A DNA stretch of 64,000 nt, taken from contig SGPL01000058.1 in the NCBI GenBank assembly GCA_004802705.1, forward strand, positions 29,832 through 93,831. Direction: 5' to 3'. Of this stretch, positions 24,676 to 38,136 are shown piece by piece (the stretch's first letter is position 1; each line of letters opens with the position of its first letter). The notes beneath the pieces were generated by a model, which saw only the letters and a list, made by a program, of their open reading frames with translations, had not been told where the DNA came from and did not search any database. Position numbers and translations under genes: made by a program. This stretch comes from Bondarzewia mesenterica. Lineage: Eukaryota; Basidiomycota; Agaricomycetes; Russulales; Bondarzewiaceae.

Positions 24676-27600
24676 ATGAGATCTGGCAAGAGAAAATACA
24701 TTCAGCCCCCCATTCAGTTCATCATCTATTGGGAGAAGTAGATCAGCTGAGGTGTCAAGACTCTAAGGATTCTAGTCAATGAAGATATAGGGCCTTTTTT
24801 TACTGATGAAGACTCTATTGACCCCTGTTCCTCTCCTCAACTATAACCTCAATACAAATGTCATGTCAAAAGTCATCCCAGTCCCTCAAAAAAGTAAGAA
24901 AAAGATATGTCACTAGGCTAAAAACTATTGGTGAGAAATAGACTGACTGAGTTATAAAATCAAAATGACTATATGTGAGACTATATCCTAAGAATTAGGG
25001 AATACCTGGACCACTTGCTGTCCATAGAATACTCCCAGGAGGACTGACAGTGTAGCCTTTATCACATGGTCAAAGGGACCTGATGGTGCCTAGACTACTA
25101 TGGCTAACCAATCTTATGCACTAGATGCTGTAAGGTGAGTTATGGCTGAACACCATTCCACCAAGTGAAGCAGTAAATGGGATCCTATTTTTTACTAGTA
25201 TAGCTTTAGCAAGCAGGTGTCGGACTCCATCTTAGCCATGGTAGAGACCCCTATCCCTCCTATGAGACACAACTAGTGAGATAAAAAGAGTGGCTAGAAA
25301 TGATCACCAGCATAGATGATAGATAGGAAGTCAATAAAGATAAAGCTTTCCCCATACTAGATGATGGTCAAAACTGAGCTCCGAAGGTGAACAGCTATGG
25401 CTCACTGATTATCACTATGATGGATCATTCTAGCATTCATCAAATTGAAGTTCACTGATGTCAGTGTCAGAGGTCATCAATAGTTGACATTTAGCTATTG
25501 GACATGAGACTGTATCTAGTGAGCTTTAAGGATCCCTGAACAGTGTTCACCTTCCAAGTTTTGGATGACTTCCTGATGGATAACCTGGAGTGTAATACCA
25601 TAGTGATGGGCTTCTACAGCAAGCTTCATTGAGTGACCACTAGTGCATTCCCTCCCAGTATTATGGTAGATTTTTAATCACTGACGGACACTAAGGTATT
25701 CTGTTGACCATTTATTATTATCTAAGACTAGTACCGAGAACTGCTGAGAGTATCATAACAATAGTGACATTTGAATTTTATAAAATAGCATGGGTTTGGT
25801 CACTAACTAGTGACTATATCTGATTCTAGAGAATTGACTCTTTTCTATCTAACCTGTCCTTAACTAGGATTTAATCTCACTGAGGACTAGAAAATTGACC
25901 TAAATCAATAAGTATGCTCTATTCAAGTAGCTGATACTAAACATCACATGGTTTTCTGTCAGTGACAGGTAAAAATATATGAAAAGGTTTATGATGAATG
26001 AAAACTTCTTAGTGGAGCATCTGAAGATGAAAAATCCTTGGGATAATGTTGTGCTCACTGACAGAGTACAATACATGATCAATAATACCCTTTATAAATA
26101 ACACCTAGAGGAGGCAAAAGAAGTCAAAGAGGTGAGTGCATGCACCAATCAGCAATATTGCTAAGGGCTGATCACAAAATAAAGATCAACTTGTAGCAAT
26201 TATTGGTAGTCAATCAAGCCAATGCTGACTGACATAACTTGAAGGCCTCTGGCATTAATGTCATAGCCTGTGTCAAGCATGGCTGCTTCTGTCTTTATGT
26301 AGGGGTTAACTTTTAGAAGAGTAAAAGATGAGAGGTCTGACACCAGTCTTGATAAGACACTAACCCAGATTATAAATAAATGAACATAAATTATTCCCTT
26401 AATGGGGCCCTTAAAACTCTCAGTGACATCTCAAAAATTCTCATTATATATGATATTATGTGTCAATATAGAGTTCACCTTTGCTGATGGTTCACTGAGA
26501 GCTAATATTTGATGATGCCTAAAGACTTAAAGATTGTGAAGGGCATTGACATGTGGCATATCCATGGCCATCAAGACTAATGTTTTTATTAGTTCTATCT
26601 AGAATTCATCAAAGGGGTGGCACAGGTGGATGGAGAAGTCATAAAAACCCTTTGGGCACCTCTAAACTAGATTTCAAGCAGCACCAAGATGATGGCCACC
26701 TCATATTGATAAGAGCTATTAGATGTCCATATGTCAGATTTCAACTAGAAGAAATGGATCTGAATCAGTGAGTTTTTTTATTCATTTTATATGATATGAC
26801 TTGAATTTATTTATTTATTCCCAGTCCCATTCATTTGTAAGAAGTATGTAAAGATGAAGGCCGCATTTGCTGATAGTGAAGATGCTTTTGCTGAGCTGAC
26901 CTCAGTGACTAACATCAGACTCCTTGTTGAATGGATTTAACAAGAGGGGGCTGCAGCTACTGACTGTCAAACAAATCTAGAATGGCTAGATATATATAAT
27001 ATTAGTAAGGCAAAAAGTGAGCCAGCTGTTGCTGTATGTTGATCACTATTGACCCTTTAATAGTGTCGAGCAAGATGGCCTATCAGCTGCAACTGATTAA
27101 GGCAAAAAGGAAAAAATGTCCTAGGAGTTCTTCGAGAAATATCAGTCTAGCTCACCATAAGAATTAAGATACAAGAAGCTCAGTAAATCTACCATATTCA
27201 TCGTTCCAGTCCCTATCACATACCACATCAGACTATCACTAATCGCCTAAGTTCATCGACTATCTCACTGATAAACTGTTGAAGCCTTATTAAAGATTGA
27301 AGATGCTCACCGACAACTTTCTGGCAGGATTGCAATATTCAATCAAGAAGTGATATATTATATTGGAGAAATTGAATAGGCTGAGGAATAAAAAGACATT
27401 CATGAGAATGAAATTCAGGATCTCATATCCGATGATGAGGATGATGCCAATAGCACTCCTAGTCCTGCTGACAATGTCAACAAGAACACTAATGAAGAAG
27501 AAGATATGACTGAAAGAGTTATTGCTGAGAAAATATGCCTCTCAATTTCATCGACCTTTAGTGAAGACAAGTGCATAAAACTTAGACTACAGGCTTTAGC

Positions 27601-28320
27601 AAAGCAAGAACTAAAACTTCAAAAGAGTCAGGTGAATGATGCCCTTCATCATATCTGTATCTACCTCAGCTACAAGTTCTTTCTCTTTTAAACCTCAGTC
27701 AGGCAGGCCAACAGCTAAAGGAAGAAGACATGATCATAGAATAGTGTGAATGTCCTAGAGAGAAATGTCTGAGAATAGGGCTAGATTTATTTGGCATGTC
27801 AGTAAGTGATGGCTGATCTCGGTGCTGACAATGACCTCCTTAATATACAAGGAGTTAGATCCTAAAGATTTGAAGGTGAGCATAGCAATCTCAGACCCAA
27901 GCAAGCTAAGGCATAGGGAGGAGAGCTTAGCATGATTTTAAAACATGGATGTTTACTGAGACACTGAGCAGAGGAGGTGGATGGAAGAATATAAGTTGAA
28001 CACTCAAATCTAATGTCAATGCCAATGCTGATACCCACATCACTGATAGTGAACTGACTCCTCTCAGTTTATAGAGTTTATTGGCTTCAAGCCAAAGCCC
28101 TGAGGGACTAGTAAGAGGAGCAATTCACTTTACTCACTGAGGAGATGAGGTGGTCAGTGCAAGCCTTCAACACAAAGGCCAACTCCTAGGCATCTCTGAT
28201 TGAGAGTGTTGATGTCAGTGAATGCTCTGACCATTATGCTTATGCTATTCAATAATAGGCTATATGAAAGAGGTTCACCATACATGCCAAGGGTGAGTTT
28301 GGCAAGGTTAAATATAGTAG
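24676..28320 (+). pseudogene. KDZ transposase, copy 1 (most complete)
   Basis: The ATG is at 24676. Domains in order: an N-terminal basic region; a CxC2-like Cys region near 25000-25190, with TPFHQVKQ followed by a stop at the conserved Trp; a block reading SLIITMMDHSSIHQIEV near 25400; then VFTFQVLDDFLMDNLEC; and the KDZ core with YDIMCQY (26445) and WHIHGHQD (26553-26576), followed by GVAQVDGEVIKTLWAPLN and LDVHMSDFN. An intron occurs at 26768-26824. The C-terminal part includes LTSVTNIRLLVEWI, then coiled-coil-like sequence with KQELKLQKSQVNDALH at 27605, and VYWLQAKALRD near 28080. Stops are numerous and mostly at Trp, Gln or Arg codons, so it is dead. Family members cut and paste large DNA transposons. 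A second ORF lies convergent downstream. Confidence 0.85.
26768..26824 (+). other. Spliceosomal intron in KDZ transposase
   Basis: A 57-bp AT-rich segment starts GTGAGT and ends TTCCCAG, and the KDZ reading resumes on both sides. The same intron is visible in copy 3 (minus strand, about 11990-11935) and in shorter form in copy 2 (about 31847-31877). This supports splicing in a common ancestor. Confidence 0.7.
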
Positions 28321-28359
28321 ACATTAAACTCACATTGTAATTAAAAAAATTCATTACTA

Positions 28360-29824
28360 CCTCCTCAATTGCTCTTCCAACCAGTTAATCTCTAACTTCT
28401 TCTCTTTGATCACTATCTCAATCAGTGTTAAGGCTTGCTGAGTGGCCTCAAGAGCATTATTGACTTCAAGGATGATATCAAGATAGGACATAATTTGAAT
28501 GGTCAAACTAAGTATTAGATTGAAAATACATAGAGAAAATGCACTCAAGCTAGACTCACTGAGCTGATAATGTTTTTAATCACCACCACGCTCTCAGCTA
28601 TTGTATTCAGAACAAAAGAGGTTGTCTGCTATCCCTCTTACTATATCTGCTCTATTAATATCACTTAAATAAGGTATAAAAGGAATTCTAGTGGTGGTAC
28701 CTCCATCGGGACTGGCAGCTCATCGGTAGTCTTTAAGTACTGCTAAAATATAGATGTGATACTAATATCGCTAAGCTCAAGTCTGCTAAGAATAGTGGTA
28801 AAATTGACTTAAGCAAGGGTCAGTGGCAGCAGGGGGAAACTTTTGAAATAGTCACTATATTAGATCCTACATTATGTTATTGTGCCAGTGCTGCCTGTCA
28901 TTAGCATTACCATTTATCAGGAATTGCAAAACTGTCTTATGCACGTGGGCACCATAAGCATCCCATAGTGCTAAGGTATAATCACTAAAGATGCTGACAT
29001 TATCATTAAGGCTGTAGTTGATATCAAGGGTGTTCTCCATAATGAGGAGTCAGATAAGAGAGAGGCAACATCAGTGGATAGATAGCTAGTTAGGGATGAT
29101 AGCTATCACTAAAAAGATCAAAGACTATCACTGAAAACATCTCACTATACTAAGGATATCTCTTTATTGTCGAGGAGATTCCTTCTATTGCTGTGAAGAT
29201 TAGCTGCCTTTGCTGAAGTTTTCCTATACCATTAGTGAAGAAGTTCCTGACAATCACTATTGGTTTTCTCGACTAAACTCTTACTCATTTTTACCCTTGT
29301 GCTCACCATATCCTATAGTTAATGCCTCCTATATTTTATCTCCTTACATCTCACCTCCATTACACCATCCACTCCAGATAAGACACCACAAATCATTTGT
29401 AAGCTTTTTTTATATGAGCATCAAGAGGAAAGTGGTATATCAGTGCATTTTAAGCTCCAAATTCCCCTTGGCTAATTTGTTTATAGGATGCCACCACCAC
29501 AATTATTAATTATCTCAAGCTTGCTAGCTATCCCTTTACCATCACCATAAACATCAGAATTGTGACAGCATGAGTGGCATCCTACTAAAGTAATGATGCT
29601 ATCAAGCTATTTAGTATTGGTGCATTTGCTGACCTGCATAATTTAACCCACCACATTGATATTGATATCAACATCCCTAAATAGTGGCTCAATGGATCTA
29701 GCATGCAGATCCTTAAGCTACTAGCAATATATTTGGCAGTTATTTGTAACTTGGTGAGTGCACAAGTTCTGAGATATAATATTCCACCTTGATCCCATGT
29801 AGCCTCTAGTGACTGAGATACCAT
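28360..29824 (-). pseudogene. Convergent second ORF of KDZ element, copy 1
   Basis: I do not recognise this protein. The minus strand holds a readable C-terminal end: DINRADIVRGIADNLFCSEYNS near 28650 (given here in short), a likely intron, then a coiled-coil-like end (EVNNALEATQQALTLIE, KEKKLEINWLEEQ) stopping near 28360. Further upstream an open block (QGGILYLRTCALTKLQ, ISMWWVKLCRSANAP) at 29585-29824 may be the same gene. It runs tail-to-tail with the transposase, a few tens of bases apart. An equivalent tail is present next to KDZ copy 2 (39050-39530), so it probably belongs to the transposon. Stops show that it is broken. Its role is unknown. Confidence 0.45.
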
Positions 29825-30164
29825 TGAGCACAGTCAAATCAGTAGCAATAACAATAGCACGATGGCCTTGCACTAGTGCGATAAGCAAAGCTGAGAGGAA
29901 TTAGTTGTGAGATGAGAGCAAGATAGTGGCCAATCTTACTAAAGCAAAACTAGATGACTATATAAAGAGACTCTGAGAGAAACTGTAAAAGAAGATGACT
30001 TAAATTATATAGATAGTGTGAATATATTCAACTTTTTTTTTTTTTTTGTTGTAGAGCAGCAATTATAAAACCCACATTTAGGTGTGGAAAAATTGATTGT
30101 GCTGAGCCTAGCCAACTATTATTTTTATTTTGCTTGGTCCAGTAGTGTGAGATTATCAGCGGCT
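29825..30164. other. No recognisable gene
   Basis: Decayed sequence with a run of about 16 T at 30031-30047. It ends where the minisatellite begins. Confidence 0.5.
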
Positions 30165-31040
30165 AGCCCACCAATATATTTTATTGTACTGAGCCCATTC
30201 ATCTTAGATGCTCACTATAACTCAAGCAATATATTTTATTGTGTTGGGCCCAATCATCTCAAATGCTTGCTAAAAATGTATTTTATTGTGCTAGGCCAAA
30301 TAGCCTCAGATGCTCACTGAGGATCTGAACAATATATTTTATTGTGCTGAGCCTAAGTATCTCAGAGGCTCACCAAGAATATATTTTATTGGTTGAGCCC
30401 ACTTATCTTAGACGCATATCAAGCATATATTTTCTTTTGTTGGGCCCAACTATCTCAGATGCTCACTGAGAATATATTTTATTATGTCAAGCTCAAGCTA
30501 AAAATATATTTTATTGTGCTAAGTCTAACTGTCACAGATGCTTATCGTCAACCTGAGCCTATATTTTATTATATTGGGCCCAACCATTTTGAATGCTTGC
30601 TGAGGACCTGAACAATATATTTTATTGTGTCAAGCTCAAGCTAAGAATATATTTTATTGTGCTAGGCCCAATCATCATAGATGCTCATTATCGACCTGAG
30701 TTTATATTTTATTGTGCTGGGCTCACTCATTCTAGATGCTCACTGAGGACTCAAATAATATATTTTATTGACTGGGCCCACTTGTCTCAAATGCATGTCG
30801 ATGACCCAACTAATATATTTTATTCTATTCAGCCCATCTATCTCAGATGCTCACTAATGATTTGACTAATATAAAAATATTCTACTCAGCTCACCCATCT
30901 AAGATGCTCACTGATGGGCTGAATAATATATTTTATTTACTTAGGTCTATTTGTCTCAAACATTCACTGACCAATTCTTATTATTAGGCCCAGCTATCTC
31001 AGATGCTCACTAAAAAGCCATGCATACTACTAGACCCATC
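30165..31040. repeat. Minisatellite array, ~55 bp units
   Basis: About 16 degenerate units share the core AATATATTTTATTGTGCTGG followed by GCCCA, then CATCTCAGATGCTCACTGA. Unit lengths vary from about 31 to 62 bp because some units lack the distal half. Divergence between units is moderate and increases towards the right end. The units have no unique spacers and contain no coding sense. The array abuts the truncated KDZ copy 2. Confidence 0.9.
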
Positions 31041-31179
31041 TATTTCTATTAGTTACTGATCATCCTCGGCCCACACATATCAAACAGTTTATCCTCCCTT
31101 TAAGCTGAGATTTGCTACACTATCTTGGTTGCTAAAAATGCATGTTCAGCTAGACTGTCTTATATAGTAGTAAAGAACT

Positions 31180-32848
31180 GAATAGTGTGATATATGAGGG
31201 GTTTTATAATGGATGAAAACTTCTTATTGGTCTCGCTGAGAGCTCAAGTGTCTATAGAGATCATCTAGCAATAATCATCAGGTTGTGAATTAGGCTAATG
31301 CTGATTAACATAACCTGGAGGCCACTGGCATCAGCACTACAGCTTGTGCAAGACATGGATGCTTCTATTCTCACTTTATTATAGACTTTTAGAAGGGTGA
31401 AAGGTGATCAGGCAAAGCTTTTGTTCTGAGACCTTGCTGATCACTGGTGACAGATAAATGAACATGGATTACTCTTTGAGTGGTGCATTCAAGACCCTCA
31501 GTAACATACTTGAAGCTTTGATCATGAATAATATCATGTGTCAATATGATGTCTATCTTCACTAATAGTTCACTGAGAGCACTTACCTCACCATACTAGA
31601 AGGCTTGAAGTTCATCAAGGGCATTGATGTGTAGCACATTTATAGTCACCAAGATCAGTGCTTCTGCTAATTTTACCCCAGATTTATCAAAGGCACAGCA
31701 CTGGTTAATGGTGAGATTATCAAAATGTTTTGGGCATTTTTAAATCAGATCTTAGGCAGCACCCAGACCATGGCCACTTTTCATCAGTGGGAGACATTAA
31801 ATATCCATATGGCTGACTCCAATTGGAAGAAATGAATTTGCATAAGTGAGTGAATCAATTTATTCAATTTCAGATGTAAAAAGCTGTAGAGTTTTTAGTC
31901 CTATCTATTTGTAAAAAATAGCTAAAGGCTAAGGTAGCCTTTACTGACAACCAAGAGGCATTCTCTAATCTAACATTAGTGACAGATGCTATGCTGATCA
32001 CCGAGTGGACATTGTAGGAGGCTGCCTTCACTGCCCATGACAGCCACCCAAAATAGTTGAATATCTATGATGTTGTCAAGGCAAAGAGTGAGCAATGTCA
32101 TTCAGATTTTCTTTTCTCTATTGATCATATTGCAGTGCCTGGAAGGCTTATTAGTTGAATCTCATGGAGTTAAAAAAAAGAACAAATAAGGCCTGCTTCA
32201 TGACACTACAGCCTAGCTCTTAATAGGGCTGAAAATTTAAGAAGCACAGTATATTTATTCTGATTGCATTCACATTAAGTGGTCAAAGTCATACAGGATA
32301 TTACTGATGGCTTGAGTTCACTGATTATCTCACTGAGCATTTGCCAAGGCCTTAATTGAAAATAAAAAATGCTCAGTGATGGCTAAAAATCAGGATTGCT
32401 AAATTTTACTAAGATGCTATTACCTATATCAGCGAGATCGAAGACCCTAGAGAATGGCAGGACCTACTAGTGGATGTCCATCTTGATCCTATTTCAAATG
32501 GTGAGGAAGATGTCAATGAATCAGAAGTAGCTCAAGAAGTTATCAGTGAGACTGTTATTACTGAAAAAATATCCCTCTCTCTTCTCTCAATATTTAGCCC
32601 AGTGAAGTTGCATGAAAAAGGGACTGTAATATATGACCAAGCAAGAACTCAAGCTGAGAAAAGGCTAGGCTAATAATGCACTCTATCACATATGGATTGC
32701 TCTTAGCCATAAATCTAAATCCTTTTTGTTTTAAAACTCCATTCAACAAGTAAAGAGCCAGAGGAAGAAAACTTAGGCCTAGAATGAGGTCACTGTATTA
32801 GAAGGGAATATTAGAGAATATGCTCAAATTTACTCAACATGTCGACTT
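31180..32848 (+). pseudogene. KDZ transposase, copy 2, part before copia insertion
   Basis: Homology to copy 1 begins near 31180 (counterpart of about 25980), so the N-terminal half is absent. Readable blocks are ATGISTTACARHGCF (31330), ALIMNNIMCQYDVYL, KGIDV with HIYSHQDQC near 31640, VNGEIIKMFWAFLN, and HMADSNWKK followed by a short intron. Further on comes a C-terminal region to 32848. There the reading is cut by an LTR element and resumes at 38479. Stops fall at Trp and Gln codons. The left edge abuts a minisatellite, which may have replaced the missing half. Confidence 0.8.
32844..32848. repeat. Target site duplication GACTT (left)
   Basis: The five bases GACTT directly precede the left LTR and recur directly after the right LTR (38474-38478). 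A 5-bp duplication is normal for copia integration. Confidence 0.9.
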
Positions 32849-33175
32849 TGTTGGAAGTTATATCCTGACTATCTGAACCTTATCTCAGTCGTAGTGTAAT
32901 AGAGAAATAACTTTATTAGACACCTATCTAAACTCTATCTAGTAAGTGACAGGCATGTGAGTGGTAATGAAAACAATGGGAAAATAGCAGCTAGCATACC
33001 TCAGTTGGAGTGGAGTGGAGAAATGACTGAGGAAGGTATTACGGAGGGTATCAGGTATTTATATAGTTGGAAAGGGTTAACACTTAGGGCATCATCGTGT
33101 CCAGTAGGAGTAGATGCATCAGAACATATGAGTCACATAATGGATCTTCTTATTATATAAGTACAAAATCTAACA
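32849..33175 (-). repeat. Copia 1 3' LTR
   Basis: 327 bp, same length as the partner at 38147-38473. The two differ mainly by transitions (C/T and G/A), in keeping with the decay seen elsewhere. In element orientation the LTR starts TGTTAGATTTTG and is preceded by a purine-rich tract at 33176-33190. Confidence 0.92.
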
Positions 33176-33559
33176 CTCCTTCTCATGATAGGAAGAGGCA
33201 CAGAAAGTGACATGAAAAGGAAATGAATGAGAAGGAAAGAGAAAAAGAAGCAAAAAAAAAAATGAAAGAAACCAAAAAACTCCTCCTCAACTCCAAGAGA
33301 ACAACACTCCTCCCTCCTTAATGAGAAACTGGTGATGGATTGACACTGAGCATGGAGTGAAGTAAAACATATGCCAGTCATGCAAGTGCCTTCATAAAGA
33401 TGTTGGTTAAATTTTGAGACATGTGGATGTATTAGAATTGTAGACAACTGAGTTTCACATAGTCGTGAATGAAATGATATTGTATATTTATGTGTTTGGA
33501 GTGTTGGTAAAAAGCCTGATCACGTGTAAAGTGGATGGAGAATTAGTTATCACAATGAA

Positions 33560-34730
33560 TAATAGATAGATGAGGTATATCAAATTCTAGGAGCTCGAGA
33601 ATATTTTATAGCCATAGAGCTTCCTTAGCAGCATGTGCAGAGGTGACATATTCTGCAGCAGAGGTAGATGTAGCAGTAGTGTCCTGTCACTTGGAGCTCT
33701 AAGATATGAGACCACATTGATAACCAAATGAAAATCTGAAACCAGATACAGATCAGTGGGTGCCAGAAGCTATGAATCACAGTGGGAGTTGTGCCACCAA
33801 GTGTGAGTTTAAAATTATGGGTGCCTTTAAGATACTGAACAATATGCTTAGTGGTAGTCCAGTGGTGGAGGCTTAGATTAGCATTAAATTAGTTGAGATG
33901 ACTGACTACAAAGGCAATGTCAGGGTGAGAATCAAGTACAAGGTACATGAGGAATTCAATAAGTTGACAGTATGGAATGGTTGCCATAGCAGAACATTCA
34001 GATTTAGTCTGTGAGTAGTCATCATGAGAGAGGCAGACATTGTGATCAAGAGGGATAGAGATATGGTGTGTATCAGTAAGACTAAACTAGAAGATAATGC
34101 TATCAATGAGTGTAGTCTGAGACATACCCACAGTGCATGTAGCACAGTCACATCAAATAGAAAGACTAATGAGCCATTGAATAGGGCCAAGTTCAATGAT
34201 GTCGAACTCAGTGCACAATTTCTGTTTGATGTGAGCAATCTCAGCAGGGTTGCTGGTAGTGACATTTATGTCATCGATATGCATGACAATGATGCTATGA
34301 CTGGATGGGCAGTTTTTATAATATATGCTCCATTCAGCCAATAATTGGGTAAAACCAAAGTGAATTATGGTCACATGAATTTATGATTGTAAATGCGGCT
34401 AGCTTATTTTAGGCCATATAGGCCTTTCTTGAGGAACTATACCCAGTCCTCCTAGCCTGGTGCTGCAAAGCTGGTAGGTTATTCCATCCATATGTCTTCC
34501 TCAAGTTCCCCATAGAGAAAGGCAGTTTTGATGTCCAGCTATTCCATGTCCCAGTCGAGAGAGGCTACAAGGTGTAGTGTGATGCATTGTGACTTAAGAT
34601 GAGTGATAGGAGAGTACATTTTATTAAAATCTAGTCCCTGAACCTATTTGAATCCTTTAGCAACAAGATGAACTTTGAATCAAATGAAATGGCCNTNNNN
34701 NTTNNNTTTGATAGTAAAAGATAAAAAATG
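33560..34730 (-). pseudogene. Copia 1 reverse transcriptase-RNase H
   Basis: The minus strand reads FGFTQLLAEWSIYY, then VMHIDDINVT (the RT active-site box, Asp-Asp kept, about 34260-34290), then LCTEFDIIELGPIQWL. Downstream come DSHPDIAFVVSHLN and LKGTHNFKLTLGG (33800-33940). The RNase H end follows, SAAEYVTSAHAAKEALWL, then IIHCDN, in a shifted frame near 33560-33700. It would make element cDNA inside virus-like particles. Frame changes and stops break it. Ns at 34694-34706 hide part of the N-terminal RT. Confidence 0.85.
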
Positions 34731-35285
34731 GCATCAGATGATTTTTTGCAGTCCTTTAGAGATAGAATATCAAGGAATAAGTTTTATAAAATGCCATGGG
34801 TGAATGAATAGATTTTAAGTTTCTTTTTGAGGTAGCCTTTTACATCATTCAGCAGCATGAGGGGGAAGCTTGAGCTTCAGCCCCCCATGTTTTAAAAGCT
34901 CATCACAGATTTTCTTNGACCACAGNCAACATCATAGGAACATCAAGGTCATTCANATTAGAGGGCAGAGGAGGGGCATCAATTTCAGAGGAAGAGAGGT
35001 NAGATNGTTGATGATTAAGTGTGTAGACACAATCNCATGTGAGACAAAGTCAGTAATAGCCTAATTATGAAGAGTAGCATAGGAAAGACCATGAGAGGCA
35101 TTAAGGNATGTTAAATAATGAGGTGGTAGAGGTGNGAAGAGTGACACAGAGGGAGAGAGAGGGGGAAGAAGATATGATAGAGGGAATTTTATGAGCAGAT
35201 ANAGGTTGTATATCTGGAGATTCAGAGAGAGAGAGAGTGGGAGGAAAAGTAGATGGTGGGATATAAGAAGGGGGGTCAAGATTGA

Positions 35286-36680
35286 CTAGNTGGCCAGGTT
35301 ATAAAGAGNNAGGGATGGATTTATGGTGTTCAATAAAATAGACATTCTGAGAGATGATAATGTGGCCAGTTTCATGGTGGTAATATTTATAAGCTTTAGA
35401 GTTNTCAGCATAGCCAAGGAGAAGAGTATGCACTCAATAGAATGATTAAAGATTTTAGGATTGTGAGAAGATTGAATTAAGACAAATGCATGAGCACNTA
35501 GTTCACACAGATGCGAGAGATCANGATGAGATCTGGANCACATTTTNCATAAAGTTTTGAGAGAGAGAGCATGAGTAGGTGTCTGATTTTTGAGGTGACA
35601 CATNGTAGCNAGANATTCAGCCCACATAGAAGGGNGTAAATGAANGTCAGATAGGATAACATGCATGCAATCTATAAGTATGTGATGAGCACACTCGATC
35701 TCACTCATATGGGCAGAGGTATAGGACATGGAGAGTTGATGGAGGATTCTATCATCGGCAAGGTAGTTCTCAAATTCATGTGCTATAAATTCCCCACTAT
35801 TGTTAGTGTGAAAGATCTCAACCTCAGTGCCAAGCTGTTTTTCGACTATAGCACACNAGTGATAAAACATNGGTAATGAGTCTGATTTTTAGCAAANGGA
35901 GTNACAGAATGATATGTAGCTAAANTCACAGATGAGGTTTAATGAGAAACAGTGTCTGCNATAAGCTTCAATAGCCTCTNNATTAATAATATCAGCAAAG
36001 ATGAGGCTTAATAGTTGAGTAGCATGGTGGCCTTGTTGTACTTTAAGCAGGGGAGTCTTAGTCTGTTTTGTGAGAATGCAGTNGTTACAAGTGAGAGGCN
36101 GAGATAAGAAGTCAGTGGGCATATCTGATNTCAGGCTATGATGNGCCATATGCATGATAGAGTGGATGTTGACATGCCCAANACAATAGTGCTAAGTGTC
36201 AAGATCTGCCAGGNAAGTAGAGGTAGCAACAAATAAAAGTGAGGACAATGCAGGCAAGTAAGANNGAGTGCCGTTAAGATAATATAGGTTATTTACAGTA
36301 NATTGACCAGTGACGACNAGTTTTTAGCTACTAGTCTTGTGGTGAACAAAGCATTGCTAGTNATNGAATTGAACAGAGTATTTGTTTTCCATGTTGTAGA
36401 GATGACCAACAGATATCAGATGAATGGAGGCACCAGAGATGAATAAAATGTTAGGGAGAATGAAGATTCAGTCTTTATCAAGTCANAGTCATAAAGAGCC
36501 CTGGCTCATAGCATAGACTGTAGAACCATTCANACTGTGAATAGCATAGNGGGAAATGGTAATAAAGTCAGTGAGGTCATCCTGAGAGGGAAAGATGTGG
36601 CAGCTAGAGCTACTATTAAAATAATAAGNGGCATCGAGAATAAGGGGGGCANCTATATCACTCTTGGGACCATATACCAT
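35286..36680 (-). pseudogene. Copia 1 protease-integrase
   Basis: Protease: the minus strand near 36585-36640 reads NSSSSCHIFPSQDDL and NGSTVYAMSQGSL. In this family the catalytic box is Asp-Ser-Gly-Ala-Ser before CHIFPS, so the Asp codon is now AAT (Asn). The integrase zinc-binding part follows with HHSL and CNxCILTKQTKTP (35889-36155). The core reads EIFHTNNSGEF, where family members have HTDN (again Asp to Asn), and LAxLCHLKNQTPTHAL-like sequence in 35286-35870. The enzymes would cut the polyprotein and insert the cDNA. Both have lost key acids through G-to-A changes. Confidence 0.8.
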
Positions 36681-36959
36681 TTAGTTGACANAACAATGCT
36701 CGNTAGGCACAGAAGAAGAGGGAATGGCTGCGCACAAGAAGTATTCAAACTCCTCCTCANTGAGGGCAATGATAGCTGACTCAATAAAAGCACTGTCTAA
36801 AGGGGCTAGCACTGTCTGAGTGGCAGGAGTCTGAGTGGTATTATCGGGTGTGAGGGTTGCAGTAGTTGCAGTATTAGAGGATTGCCCACTGCAGTGCTTA
36901 TAGTCATAGAGGACAGCTTCAGGAGGCTTCTTAAAGGTGGTCCAGCAGTTGGCAGAAAT

Positions 36960-37970
36960 ATGCTAGCCTCCACAATAAGTACAAGTGAGAGGTAGGTCAC
37001 AAGATTTGTCAGAATTATTGTTGCCAGGTGCACCAGATGATGTAGTGATAGCTATAGTAAAGTCGATGAATTGTGACCATCTACGTGAGTATTTATCAGA
37101 TTGCTCAGTGCAATTCTTATTCAAAGCCTCAAGGCAGTGGCAGAATGTGATGATAGAAAAATCACTGATAGTCTGAAACATCTGACAGATATCAGGATAA
37201 TGAGCAAAGAGGGCCTGTAAGCCAATCACAACTATCAAGCTCTTTTGCATGAGGCTACCATTCTCAAAGACATGATCCATATCAGCAATGATATCATCCC
37301 AGATCATGATGAAGAAAGAACTAATAGGAAATGTGTGGCTGAGTGCACAACAGATAGCATTGACTTATGCAACAATGCTCTTATCAATGAATTCATCTCG
37401 GATGGCCAGCCAGAGGGATCGAGTAGTAGTAAAGTCCTTATGAAAGTTCTTCATCCATCAATGAACGAGATGAGTTAACTGAGAGAGAATGAGGTTCTTT
37501 ATCATTAAGTCAGTCTATTTTTAAATATATGCATATTGTGGAGTGAGAATTCCAAAATCTGCCTGATCAGTGGTGATGAGTGCACTGTATGTTAGAAGCT
37601 CGACACGAGTCAAGCAATTTTTAATCTAGGTGTCATAATTATCATCAGTGAGTGAGGGGAAATCTCCAAAATGGGACTCAGCAGTTTAAAGTTGAGTTTA
37701 CAGTTTTGATTCTGCTTTAAACAACAGAGATAATTGAGCTTTCAGATTGAGAATCGACATAAGATCAATATCATCAGAGTCAGATTTTGAACTAGAGTGA
37801 GTGGAGGCAATGGACAGATAGGTGTTATGGCAGGGATGAGTCATCATAGGCTCTAAAAATAGCAAGGGATGATTGATTATAGGTTCTAAAAATGGCATAG
37901 CTTGCTTCATAGACTTTTGAGTACTAGGTCTCGAGATATCAGATTCATACTCAGAGATATTGTGATGCAT
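36960..37970 (-). pseudogene. Copia 1 gag
   Basis: The minus-strand ORF starts near 37970 (MHHNISEYESDI) and runs through a UBN2-like capsid region (DNYDTWIKNCLTRVELL, then DIIADMDHVFENGSL in a shifted frame at 36963-37307). It ends in a knuckle CTYCGG-stop-HISANC (36965-37005), close to C-x2-C-x3-H-x4-C with a stop at a Trp position. It is the structural protein of the element. Several stops and at least one frame change break it. Confidence 0.75.
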
Positions 37971-38136
37971 GATAGTGGGTTACATGGGTGTAAAGTTCTC
38001 ATCATCAGGGAGTGAGACTGAATGAGGGAGAGATATAGCAGCCACTTAGCAAGAAAGTATGCATCAGAAATAGATGAGAAAGTGCAGCATAAAGGTCATA
38101 GAGATAGTGCTATGAGAAAATTATGCATTATGCAAG

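Noticed and set aside
30165..31040. Possible CRISPR-like array
   Set aside because: Units are degenerate, contiguous and without unique spacers, and the organism is a eukaryote; it is a minisatellite.
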